From positions 1 to 20,114 of the forward strand of contig PLTW01000147.1 in assembly GCA_003164655.1 (NCBI GenBank): 20,114 nucleotides of DNA, in the 5' to 3' direction. Both the position numbers and the translations under genes were made by a program. Numbering within the stretch: the stretch's first letter is position 1; every line of letters starts with the position of its first letter. Positions 9,484-16,107 of this stretch are shown in pieces. Origin of the DNA: Actinomycetota bacterium. Its GTDB lineage: Bacteria > Actinomycetota > Thermoleophilia > UBA2241. The notes below the pieces were generated by a model. That model did not search any database and was not told the origin of the DNA. It worked only from the letters and a program-made list of their open reading frames with translations.

Positions 9484-11307
9484 GTGGATTTCTACAAGGG
9501 CAACGTGCTCAGGATCGACATGAGCACGAAGACCGCGACGGTCGAGCCGCTGAACATGGAGTGGGCCGCGCTGTACGTAGGCGGCAAGGGTCTGCTGTTT
9601 CGCTACATGTGGGAGTACGTCCCGCCCATGGTCGACCCCTGGGCGCCCGAGAACCCGCTGTTTCTCATGACCGGACCGTTTGCCGGCACCAACGTGTCGA
9701 CCACGTCACGGCTGGTCGTTGGCGCCAAGAGCCCGACCACGGGCATCCTGAACGACAGCTACGTGGGCGGCTCGTTTGCCCCCGAGATGAAGTTCGCCGG
9801 CTACGACGCGATCATCGTCGTCGGCAAGGCGGTGGAGCCCACGGTCGTCACCATCCGTAACGATGTCGTCGAGTTCGTGCCGGCCAAGCCGAAGTACTGG
9901 GGCATGAAGACCTCCGAGATCGAGCAGGCCCTGCGCGACGACTTCGACGCCGGGGCCAAGACGCTGTCGATCGGTCCGGCCGGTGAGACGCTCAACCCCT
10001 GGGCCTGCCTGTCGACCGACCAGTACCACAAAGCCGGCCGGGGCGGTCACGGCGCCCTTATGGGCTCCAAGAACCTCAAGGCCATCGCCATCCGCGGCAC
10101 GGGCAGCGTGACGGTCGGCGACGCCAGGGCGTTCCTGTCCGACATGGAGCGCATCCACCGCGAGTTCGTCCTGACCGACGACAACCTGTGGGCCCACGAG
10201 GAAGGGACGCCGATCCTGGTCGACCTGGTCAACGGCGCCGGCGCCATGCCCACCAGGAACTGGTCCGAGGGCTACTTCGAGGGCGCCAAGAACCTCAACT
10301 CCGAGTCGTTCCAGAAGATCCGCGTCAAGAAGCGCGCCTGTTACCAGTGCGCCATCGCCTGTCGCAACGTGCACGCCGTCAACTGGCACGGCGCGAGGGT
10401 CGTGGGCGAGGGACCCGAGTACGAGACGATCGCCCTGGGCGGCGCCAACTGCGGCATCGACGACATCGACGCGCTCATGAAGTTCAACGAAGAATGCGAC
10501 CAGTGGGGTCTCGACACGATCTCGACGGGCGCGGTCATCGGCCTCGCCATGGATATGACCGAGAAGGGCATCCACGACTTCGGCGTGCGCTTCGGCGAAG
10601 GCGAGAAGTACGTGGAGATGCCGGGCCTGATCTCCCGCAAAGAGGGTGTCGGCGCGGAACTCTCCCTCGGCGTGCGCAGGCTGTGCGCAAAGTACGGTGC
10701 GCCGGAGCTGTCCATGGAGGTCAAGAACCTCGAGATGCCCGGCTACGACCCGCGAGGCGCGTTCGGCATGAGCATCAGCTACGCCACGTCAGACCGCGGC
10801 GGCTGTCACATGCGCACCTACTCGGTCGGCGACGAGATCCTCTCGGGCGCCGTGCCGGCCGCCACCATGGAGGGCAAGGTCGAGGGCGCCATCAGCAACC
10901 GGCCGCCCGACTTCATAAGCCAGAACTTCAGCTCGATCAAGTTCTGCGGCATCTGGTGCGACTTCTGGGCGGTCAACCCGCTGCAGGTCTCGCAGATGCT
11001 CCTGCACATCTACGGCCGCGAGCTGTCCGAAGATGAGGTCATGCTCATCGGCGAGCGCGTCTGGAACCTCGGCCGGCTGTTCAACCTGCGCGAGGGCGTC
11101 GAGGCCGACACGCTGCCCAAGAAGCTCTACAGCGAGAAGTTCGCGCACACCAGTGGGCCGTCGGCCGGTCAGGCCATCGGCGAAGCCACCTGGGCCGACT
11201 CGCTGCGGCGCTACTACGAGCTGCGCGGCTGGGACGCCAAGGGTGTGCCCACCGAGGCAAAGCTCAGCGAGCTCGGCGTCGACGTCCGCCTGCCGGCGGG
11301 GCGCTGA
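9484..11307 (+). CDS. aldehyde:ferredoxin oxidoreductase family (tungsto/molybdo-bispterin) enzyme
   Basis: A 607-residue protein of the AOR family, in which W (or Mo) is held by two pterins beside a [4Fe-4S] cluster and aldehydes and acids are interconverted with ferredoxin. The N-terminal AOR domain runs from GNVLRIDMSTKTATVEPL through YVGGKGL, TGPFAGTNVSTTSRL and KSPTTGILNDS to AGRGGHGALMGSKNLKAI. Cluster ligands C286, C289 and C293 form CYQCAIAC, with a distal candidate in the FCGIWCDFW segment. The pterin-contact motifs EGPEYETIALG and DTISTG are present. Start is GTG 9484, with AGGGAGG five bases upstream; the family N-terminus begins here, not at the upstream in-frame start. A ferredoxin gene follows after 17 bases. 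The substrate cannot be told from sequence; the AOR plus polyferredoxin layout resembles bacterial aldehyde-oxidising complexes. It implies anaerobic or tungsten-dependent metabolism. Confidence 0.92.
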   Translation: MDFYKGNVLRIDMSTKTATVEPLNMEWAALYVGGKGLLFRYMWEYVPPMVDPWAPENPLFLMTGPFAGTNVSTTSRLVVGAKSPTTGILNDSYVGGSFAPEMKFAGYDAIIVVGKAVEPTVVTIRNDVVEFVPAKPKYWGMKTSEIEQALRDDFDAGAKTLSIGPAGETLNPWACLSTDQYHKAGRGGHGALMGSKNLKAIAIRGTGSVTVGDARAFLSDMERIHREFVLTDDNLWAHEEGTPILVDLVNGAGAMPTRNWSEGYFEGAKNLNSESFQKIRVKKRACYQCAIACRNVHAVNWHGARVVGEGPEYETIALGGANCGIDDIDALMKFNEECDQWGLDTISTGAVIGLAMDMTEKGIHDFGVRFGEGEKYVEMPGLISRKEGVGAELSLGVRRLCAKYGAPELSMEVKNLEMPGYDPRGAFGMSISYATSDRGGCHMRTYSVGDEILSGAVPAATMEGKVEGAISNRPPDFISQNFSSIKFCGIWCDFWAVNPLQVSQMLLHIYGRELSEDEVMLIGERVWNLGRLFNLREGVEADTLPKKLYSEKFAHTSGPSAGQAIGEATWADSLRRYYELRGWDAKGVPTEAKLSELGVDVRLPAGR

Positions 11308-11324
11308 AAGGACAGGGAGCCGTC

Positions 11325-11828
11325 ATGCCACATGTCATGATCTCACGCAAGAAGTGCACCGCCTGTCATATGTGCGAGCTTGCCTGCTCGCTGTACCACG
11401 AAGGCGCCTACCGGCCGTCGGTGGCGCGGCTGCGCTCCGAGTGCAACCCGACCACGACCGAGATCAAGGGCTTCACCTGCCTGCAGACCGCGTGCGCCAA
11501 ATGCCAGGAGGCCTGTCCCGAGGGCGCCATCGAGACGCGGGTGGTCACCCTCGAGCCCGAGGGCGCGTTCGACAGCGCGGCGAAGTTCGAGGGCGTCTCA
11601 GCGGGGCACGTACTGGTCGTCGACGAGAACAAGTGCAGCAACTGCGGCGACTGCTACGACGCCTGTCCTTACGGCGTCATCCACGAGCACCCCGAGCGCA
11701 AGGTCGCCTACAAGTGCGATCTGTGCGACGGCACGCCGCAGTGCATCGTCTTCTGTCAGAACCCGCACGTCCTGGCCATCGATCTCAAGATCGACAAGGC
11801 CGACAGGGAGCCGGTGACTCGGGCCTGA
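11325..11828 (+). CDS. polyferredoxin (four [4Fe-4S]), partner of the AOR
   Basis: A 167-residue electron-transfer protein with 16 cysteines in four groups: C11/14/17/21 (CTACHMCELAC), C52/57/60/64, C104/107/110/114 (CSNCGDCYDACP) and C131/134/140/144. This is the HycB/DmsB-like arrangement that binds four [4Fe-4S] clusters. There is no signal peptide, which agrees with a cytoplasmic partner. It starts 17 bases after the aldehyde oxidoreductase with GGGAG before the ATG, so it most likely carries electrons from the W-pterin subunit to a carrier or a further subunit. A very stable hairpin follows its stop. Confidence 0.92.
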   Translation: MPHVMISRKKCTACHMCELACSLYHEGAYRPSVARLRSECNPTTTEIKGFTCLQTACAKCQEACPEGAIETRVVTLEPEGAFDSAAKFEGVSAGHVLVVDENKCSNCGDCYDACPYGVIHEHPERKVAYKCDLCDGTPQCIVFCQNPHVLAIDLKIDKADREPVTRA

Positions 11829-11839
11829 CCTGCCCGGCA

Positions 11840-11887
11840 CGCCGAGCGCAGGCGGGCCGGCAAACGCCGGCCCGCCTGCGCTCGGCG
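11840..11887 (+). terminator. 22-bp perfect hairpin after the ferredoxin gene
   Basis: Positions 11840-11861 pair without mismatch with 11866-11887 around a four-base AAAC loop. It begins 11 bases after the ferredoxin stop and ends about 75 bases before the pyl promoter. No T run follows, so it may act as a GC-rich terminator or as an mRNA 3'-end stabiliser. The stem is much longer than termination requires. Confidence 0.7.
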
Positions 11888-11961
11888 GCTCAGCCTCACC
11901 GTGTGGCCGGGGCGGCGGCGGACGGCCCACGATCTCAAGAAAGAACGCTCCCTGGCGGCTC

Positions 11962-11970
11962 TGGTACCAT
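11962..11970 (+). promoter_or_regulatory. extended -10 promoter, leaderless start of the nitroreductase-pyl operon
   Basis: TGGTACCAT is a TGn-extended -10 (box 11965-11970). It ends six bases before the GTG at 11977, so the predicted first transcribed base is the start codon itself. There is no ribosome binding site. The same arrangement precedes pylSn and the radical SAM gene. Confidence 0.55.
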
Positions 11971-11976
11971 GGGTGC

Positions 11977-12681
11977 GTGATGAGTGACCAACCTCCGCCC
12001 GCAGCCCTTTCCGGATTCGTGGCCGCCGTCGAAGGCCGTCACAGCGTGCGCCGGTTCACGACCGACCCGATGCCGCGCGACGACGTGCGCGAGATGGTGC
12101 GTCTGGCCACACTGGCGGCCAACGCCGGCAACGCCCAGCCGTGGCGGTTCGTCGCGGTCGACGACCCCGCCCTGCTGGCTGCCATGCGCGACGCCGTCGA
12201 AGCGCGCATGGACGAGATGGCCGGTTGGCCCGAAGCCGAAGCGGCGGGCCCGCTGGCCGCGACGCGCGCCATGCGCGGCTACTCGACCTTCTTCGCCGAC
12301 GCGCCGCTGGCCATCGCCGTCCTGGGGCTGCCCTACGAGTCGCACGGCGATCGTCTGCTGGCGGCGCACGGCGTGCCGCGCGAGGAGCGCGACCGGCTGC
12401 GCGCCCGGCCCGACCTGCAGAGCGTCGGCGCCGCCGTCCAGCTGCTCGTCACCGCGGCCCACGTGCTGGGCTACGGAGCCTGCTGGATGAGCGCGCCCGT
12501 CCTGGCCGCCCGGCGCCTCGAAGAGCTTCTCGGGGTCGAGGAGCCGGCTCGCCTGGTGGCGCTCGTCGCGGCCGGCCGGCCGGCAGGCCGGCCGGCCGCG
12601 ACACCGCGCCTGCCGGTCGCTGAGGTGCTGCGCTTCCTGCCGCCCGAGCCCGAATCGGACTGCGGGCCGGAACGGCCGTGA
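11977..12681 (+). CDS. nitroreductase-family flavoprotein, first gene of the pyl operon
   Basis: A 234-residue FMN-dependent oxidoreductase of the nitroreductase fold. FMN-phosphate residues are in RHSVRRF (near 23-29), and NAGNAQPWRF (48-57) is the classic flavin-contact motif; ADAPLAIAVLG and SVGAAVQLLVTAAHVLGYGACWM supply the core helices and second flavin contact. Members reduce nitro compounds, quinones or enones, or carry out dehydrogenations, and the substrate here is unknown. The GTG at 11977 is preferred because of the leaderless -10, with ATG 11980 directly behind it. The TGA overlaps the pylB GTG by four bases (GTGA), so it is translated together with pylB. That places a flavin redox enzyme inside pyrrolysine biosynthesis. 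A bystander role cannot be excluded. Confidence 0.87.
   Translation: MMSDQPPPAALSGFVAAVEGRHSVRRFTTDPMPRDDVREMVRLATLAANAGNAQPWRFVAVDDPALLAAMRDAVEARMDEMAGWPEAEAAGPLAATRAMRGYSTFFADAPLAIAVLGLPYESHGDRLLAAHGVPREERDRLRARPDLQSVGAAVQLLVTAAHVLGYGACWMSAPVLAARRLEELLGVEEPARLVALVAAGRPAGRPAATPRLPVAEVLRFLPPEPESDCGPERP
12565..12602 (+). repeat. 17-bp perfect inverted repeat inside the nitroreductase gene
   Basis: Positions 12565-12581 and 12586-12602 are exact reverse complements around GGCA. It encodes VAAGRPAGRPAATP near the C-terminus of the nitroreductase and lies 75 bases before the pylB start. As RNA it would be a very stable stem that ribosomes must unwind just before the coupled start. Confidence 0.8.
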
Positions 12682-13781
12682 CCACGAACCCCGGCCGGGC
12701 CGAGATCGAGGGCATCATCGGCCGCGCTCTGGCCGGCGAGACGCCCGCGACCGGCGAGATCGAGACGCTGCTGGCGATCGACGACGCGGCCGCCGCGGCG
12801 CCGCTCTTCGCGGCCGCCGCCGAGCTGCGCCGCCGGCACTTCGGCGACGCCGTGTTTCTCTACGGCTTCGTCTACTTCTCGACCTGGTGCCGCAACGATT
12901 GCACGTTCTGCCTGTACCGGCGGGGCAACGCCCAGAGCCCGCGGTATCGCAAGTCGCGCGACGAAGTGGTCGCGATCAGCGCCGGCCTGGCGGCGTCGGG
13001 CGTCCATCTGATCGACCTGACGATGGGCGAGGACCCGCTCTACTTCGCCGGGCACGAGTTCGGCGCGCTCGTCGAGCTGGTGAGCGCGGTGAAGGCGGCC
13101 ACCGGTCTGCCGGTGATGGCCTCGCCCGGCGTCGTCACGCCCGACGTGCTGGCGGCCCTGCGTGACGCCGGCGCCGAGTGGTATGCCTGCTACCAGGAGA
13201 TCCACGACCGCGAGGTGTACGCGCGGCTGCGCACCGGCCAGGACTTCGACCAGAGAGCCCGAGCGCGTCTCGAGGCCGCCGCCCTGGGGATGCTGGTCGA
13301 GGACGGCATGCTGCTGGGGGTGGGGGAGACGGTCGGCCAGCGCGCCCTGACCGTCGCCGCCATGAGGGACGAGCCCGTCGATCAGGTGCGCGTCATGACC
13401 TTCGTGCCGCAGCGCGGCACGCCGCTCGCCCACCTGGCGCCGGCGGAACGCCTGGGCGAGCTGGTCACGATCGCCGCCATGCGCCTCGTCATGCCCGATC
13501 GGCTGATCCCGGCCTCGCTCGACGTCGACGGCATCGCGGGCCTCGAGCCGCGCCTCGCCGCCGGCGCCAACGTCGTCACCTCGATCGTGCCGCCCGACGC
13601 CGGCCTGGCCGGCGTCTCGCAGTCCGAGCTCGACATCGACGAAGGCCTGCGCACAGCTCCCGAGGTGGCCGTACGCCTCGCCGCGGCGGGGCTGCGCGTA
13701 GCCACGCCGGGCGAGTACGCCGACTGGGTCTCGGCCGCGCGCCGGCGCCGCGTCGCGGCCGGCAGCACGGCGTCGGTCTGA
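12678..13781 (+). CDS. pylB: methylornithine synthase PylB (radical SAM)
   Basis: A 367-residue radical SAM mutase that converts L-lysine to (3R)-3-methyl-D-ornithine, the first step of pyrrolysine biosynthesis. The cluster motif is CX3CX2C at C71, C75 and C78 within FSTWCRNDCTFCLYRRGN. The PylB-type block HLIDLTMGEDPLY (110-122) follows, then GLPVMASPGVV, EWYACYQEIHDREVY and the C-terminal barrel with DQVRVMTFVPQRGTPL and PASLDVDGIAGLEPRLAAGA. BioB, HydE and ThiH are related, but LTMGEDP and the pylC-pylD-pylT neighbours settle it. GTG 12678 overlaps the nitroreductase stop by four bases. The next gene begins 46 bases on. Expected to be cytoplasmic and oxygen-sensitive. Confidence 0.95.
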   Translation: MTTNPGRAEIEGIIGRALAGETPATGEIETLLAIDDAAAAAPLFAAAAELRRRHFGDAVFLYGFVYFSTWCRNDCTFCLYRRGNAQSPRYRKSRDEVVAISAGLAASGVHLIDLTMGEDPLYFAGHEFGALVELVSAVKAATGLPVMASPGVVTPDVLAALRDAGAEWYACYQEIHDREVYARLRTGQDFDQRARARLEAAALGMLVEDGMLLGVGETVGQRALTVAAMRDEPVDQVRVMTFVPQRGTPLAHLAPAERLGELVTIAAMRLVMPDRLIPASLDVDGIAGLEPRLAAGANVVTSIVPPDAGLAGVSQSELDIDEGLRTAPEVAVRLAAAGLRVATPGEYADWVSAARRRRVAAGSTASV

Positions 13782-13827
13782 AGGTGGCCCGCGTGAGAGC
13801 GCCGCAGGCGACGGCGGGGAACAAGGC

Positions 13828-15120
13828 ATGAGACTGGCCATCGTCGGCGGCAAGCTGCAGGGCACCGAGGCCGCCTACCTGGCCGGCGAGGCCGGCTACG
13901 AGGTCGTGCTGATCGACCGGCGCGCGGAGCGCCCGGCGGCCGGCCTGGCCGCCGAGGTCCACGTCTTCGACGTGACCACCGACCCGGCGCGCACCCGTGA
14001 GGTCCTGTTGTCGTGCGACGCCGTCCTGCCGGCCTGCGAGGACGATCGCGCGCTTCAGTTCCTGAGCTCGTTCGTGCCCCGCATGGGCCTGCCGCTGCTC
14101 TTCGACTTCGACGCCTACGCCGTGACGCAGTCGAAGCTGCGCTCCAATGCCCTGTTCGAGCGGCTCGGCGTGCCGTGTCCGCTGCCCTGGCCGCGCTGCG
14201 GGTTTCCGGTGGTGGTCAAGCCGAGCGTGGGCAGCGGCAGCACCGGCGTGCAGCTCGTCTCGTCAGAGCCCGGCCTCGCCCTGGCGCGCGCGGCGCTGGC
14301 CGCCCAGGGCGCCCAGGCGGTGATCGAGGAGCTCGTCGCCGGACCGTCGCTGTCGATCGAGGTGATCGCCTTCGGCGGCGAGGCGCTGACCCTGCTGCCG
14401 ACCTTTCTCGAGTTCGACGCGGCGTACGACTGCAAGCGCGTCGTCGCGCCGGTCGAAGGCGCGGGCGCGGCACCGGGCGAACATGCGGGCGCAGCGCCGG
14501 CCGACGGCGCGCGGTGGCCGGCGGCGGTGAGCGCCGCCACGCTGGCGGCGCTCGACACCGCCGCCCGGCGCCTGGCCGAGGGCGTGGCGCTCGGCGGCGT
14601 GATGGACGTCGAGGTGATGGTGGCCGCCGACGGCACGCCCAAGGTGATCGAGATCGACGCGCGCCTGCCCAGCCAGACACCCGCCGCCGTGTACCATGCA
14701 AGCGACGCGAACATCGTCGCGCTGCTGGCCGAGACCGTGGCTGCCGGGCGGCCGCCGGTCATGGCCCCCCGGGCGCGGCGCGGCGCCGTATATGAGCACG
14801 TGCTGGTCGAGGACGGTCGCGTCGAGGTGCTCGGCGAGCACATCGTGGGCGGGGCCGGTCCGCTGCGGCGCTGCGACGGCCTGTACGGCGCCGACGTGGT
14901 GCTCACCGACCGCCCCGAGACCGGCGCCTCGCGGGGCCGCTGGGTCGCGGTGCTCATGACCCGCGGCGCGACCGCGGCGGCGGCCCGCGAGCGGGCCGCC
15001 GCCGCGGTCGCGCGCCTCGCCGACGAGCACGGTCTCGAGATCGCGCCCGAGTCCGCACCCGCCCACGAGTCGGCCTGCGCCGTCGACTCGGGGTCCGCGC
15101 TCGGCCCAGGCGCATCGTGA
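13828..15120 (+). CDS. pylC: PylC, methylornithyl-lysine ligase (ATP-grasp)
   Basis: PylC joins 3-methyl-D-ornithine to the epsilon-amino group of a second lysine, using ATP. The 430-residue product has a Rossmann-like N-domain (RLAIVGGKLQGTEAAYLAGE, then VVLIDRR), the ATP-grasp lysine region VVVKPSVGSGSTGVQLV (K131), the VIEELV hinge near 165-170, and the metal-binding end VIEIDARLPSQTPAAVYHA (273-291). It exceeds the roughly 360-400 residues I expect: an Ala/Gly/Pro-rich insertion lies at about 209-227, and a C-terminal tail beyond about 405 looks unstructured. ATG 13828 is chosen by the N-terminal motif; the ribosome binding site is weak. Its TGA overlaps the pylD GTG by four bases. Two large coding inverted repeats lie in its second half. 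Confidence 0.94.
   Translation: MRLAIVGGKLQGTEAAYLAGEAGYEVVLIDRRAERPAAGLAAEVHVFDVTTDPARTREVLLSCDAVLPACEDDRALQFLSSFVPRMGLPLLFDFDAYAVTQSKLRSNALFERLGVPCPLPWPRCGFPVVVKPSVGSGSTGVQLVSSEPGLALARAALAAQGAQAVIEELVAGPSLSIEVIAFGGEALTLLPTFLEFDAAYDCKRVVAPVEGAGAAPGEHAGAAPADGARWPAAVSAATLAALDTAARRLAEGVALGGVMDVEVMVAADGTPKVIEIDARLPSQTPAAVYHASDANIVALLAETVAAGRPPVMAPRARRGAVYEHVLVEDGRVEVLGEHIVGGAGPLRRCDGLYGADVVLTDRPETGASRGRWVAVLMTRGATAAAARERAAAAVARLADEHGLEIAPESAPAHESACAVDSGSALGPGAS
14520..14565 (+). repeat. 20-base quasi-palindrome inside pylC
   Basis: The left arm 14520-14539 pairs with 14543-14552 and 14556-14565, leaving only a three-base bulge (CGA, 14553-14555) and a CGC loop. All 20 left-arm bases are paired. 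It encodes AAVSAATLAALDTAA. Confidence 0.7.
14966..15013 (+). repeat. 23-bp perfect inverted repeat inside pylC
   Basis: Positions 14966-14988 are the exact reverse complement of 14991-15013, with only GA between them. It encodes the Ala/Arg-rich helix RGATAAAARERAAAAVARLA. It is the longest perfect inverted repeat I found in the window. Confidence 0.8.
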
Positions 15121-15953
15121 CGCGCCTTGTCGAAGGCGACGTGCGCGCCCTCACGGCGCATCTCGACGAGGTCGAGCGGGCTCTTGTGGGACTCACCGGC
15201 TGCGACCTGGTGGCGCTGGCCGCGAGGGCCTGCGGCGTGGACGAGGGCGTCGCTCGCGACGCCCTCGTCCACGCCGCCGCCGCCGTCGTGCCCATAACGA
15301 GCGGCGAGGGCCTCATCCCGGGTTTCGTCGAGTGCGTCGCGGCGATCTGCGCCCGTCTCGGCTGCCGGGCGGCGCGCGTGACCGCCGAGAGCGACGTCGC
15401 CGGGTTTGCCGAGGCGCTCCGCGACGGCGACGACCTGGTCTTTGCCGCCGACGACCGCACCTTTCTGGCCTTCGACCTCGCCGCTCGCGTGGTGGCCGAC
15501 GACGACCCCTGCACCGCTCACGCCTACGTCGCGGCCCTCGACGCGGCCGCGGGCCCGGGCGGCGTCGCCGGCCGGCCGGTCCTAGTGATTGGCCTCGGCC
15601 CCGTCGGCCGGGCGGCGGCGGCGCGCCTCGTGGAGCTCGGCGCCGACGTGCTGGTCTGTGAGCTCGACGGCGCGCGCCTCGCGGCGGTGGCCGGCACGCT
15701 GCCGGTCACGCCGGTCGCGCTGGCCGACGGCCTTTCGCGCAGCCGCCTTGTGCTCGACGCCACGCCGACGCCCGATCTCATCGACGCCGACTGGGTCGGC
15801 GCCGACGGCGTCGTCTGCTCGCCCGGCCTGCCGCCCGGCGTCACGGCCGCCGCCGCCCGGGCGCTGAGCGAGCGGCTCGTACACGAGCCGCTCGCTCTCG
15901 GCGTCGCCGTTATGGCCGTCGAAGCGCTTTGCGGCGGCACCGCGATGCGCTAG
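15117..15953 (+). CDS. pylD: PylD, pyrrolysine synthase (dehydrogenase)
   Basis: PylD oxidises 3-methylornithyl-lysine and closes the pyrroline ring, the last biosynthetic step. The 278-residue product has a helical N-domain with VVPITSGEGLIPGFVECVAA (57-76) and a C-terminal NAD-binding Rossmann domain with VLVIGLGPVGRAAAARL (155-171, GxGxxG at 159-164). VLDATPTPDLID and DGVVCSPGLPPGVT form the substrate side. The GTG at 15117 overlaps the pylC stop. The gene ends in TAG, the very codon its product helps to decode, and pylT begins 15 bases later. Two large coding inverted repeats (15232-15277 and 15866-15897) are present. Identity is firm from both sequence and position. Confidence 0.94.
   Translation: MTRLVEGDVRALTAHLDEVERALVGLTGCDLVALAARACGVDEGVARDALVHAAAAVVPITSGEGLIPGFVECVAAICARLGCRAARVTAESDVAGFAEALRDGDDLVFAADDRTFLAFDLAARVVADDDPCTAHAYVAALDAAAGPGGVAGRPVLVIGLGPVGRAAAARLVELGADVLVCELDGARLAAVAGTLPVTPVALADGLSRSRLVLDATPTPDLIDADWVGADGVVCSPGLPPGVTAAAARALSERLVHEPLALGVAVMAVEALCGGTAMR
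15232..15277 (+). repeat. 22-bp perfect inverted repeat inside pylD
   Basis: Positions 15232-15253 pair exactly with 15256-15277; the spacer is only TC. The arms match codon for codon (GTG/CAC, GAC/GTC, GAG/CTC, GGC/GCC) and encode CGVDEGVARDALVHAAA. Confidence 0.8.
15866..15897 (+). repeat. 15-bp perfect inverted repeat near the end of pylD
   Basis: GAGCGAGCGGCTCGT (15866-15880) is the exact reverse complement of 15883-15897, with spacer AC. It lies about 70 bases before pylT and would fold in the same transcript. Confidence 0.75.
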
Positions 15954-15968
15954 CCTAGGAAGCGGCGC

Positions 15969-16041
15969 GGGGGGTCGATCGGAAGGATCAGCGCGGACTC
16001 TAAATCCGCGTAGAGGGGTGTAACTCCCCTACTCCCCGCCA
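15969..16041 (+). tRNA. pylT: tRNA-Pyl, anticodon CUA (amber suppressor), CCA encoded
   Basis: A 73-base tRNA gene with the peculiar geometry of tRNAPyl. The acceptor stem is GGGGGGT (15969-15975) with ACTCCCC (16031-16037), then discriminator G and an encoded CCA (16039-16041). One base precedes the D stem GATC (15977-15980)/GATC (15986-15989), whose loop is only five bases (GGAAG). The anticodon stem has six pairs, CGCGGA/TCCGCG, around loop CTCTAAA, with CTA at 16000-16002 reading UAG. A three-base variable region (TAG) and a five-pair T stem (AGGGG/CCCCT) with loop TGTAACT follow; the usual TTC motif is absent. These are known traits of bacterial tRNAPyl. It starts 15 bases after the pylD stop, so it is probably cut from the pyl mRNA; I see no good promoter or terminator of its own. 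Confidence 0.97.
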
Positions 16042-16107
16042 GAATCGTCTCTCAGGGGGGTGGCTACACGCTCCCCGTCGGCGGGTCACGAACGCCACGG
16101 AGGCTGC

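Noticed and set aside
15928..15956. Separate promoter for pylT (TTTGCG, 17 bases, TAGCCT)
   Set aside because: Both boxes match consensus poorly and lie in the pylD end; co-transcription with pylD is simpler.
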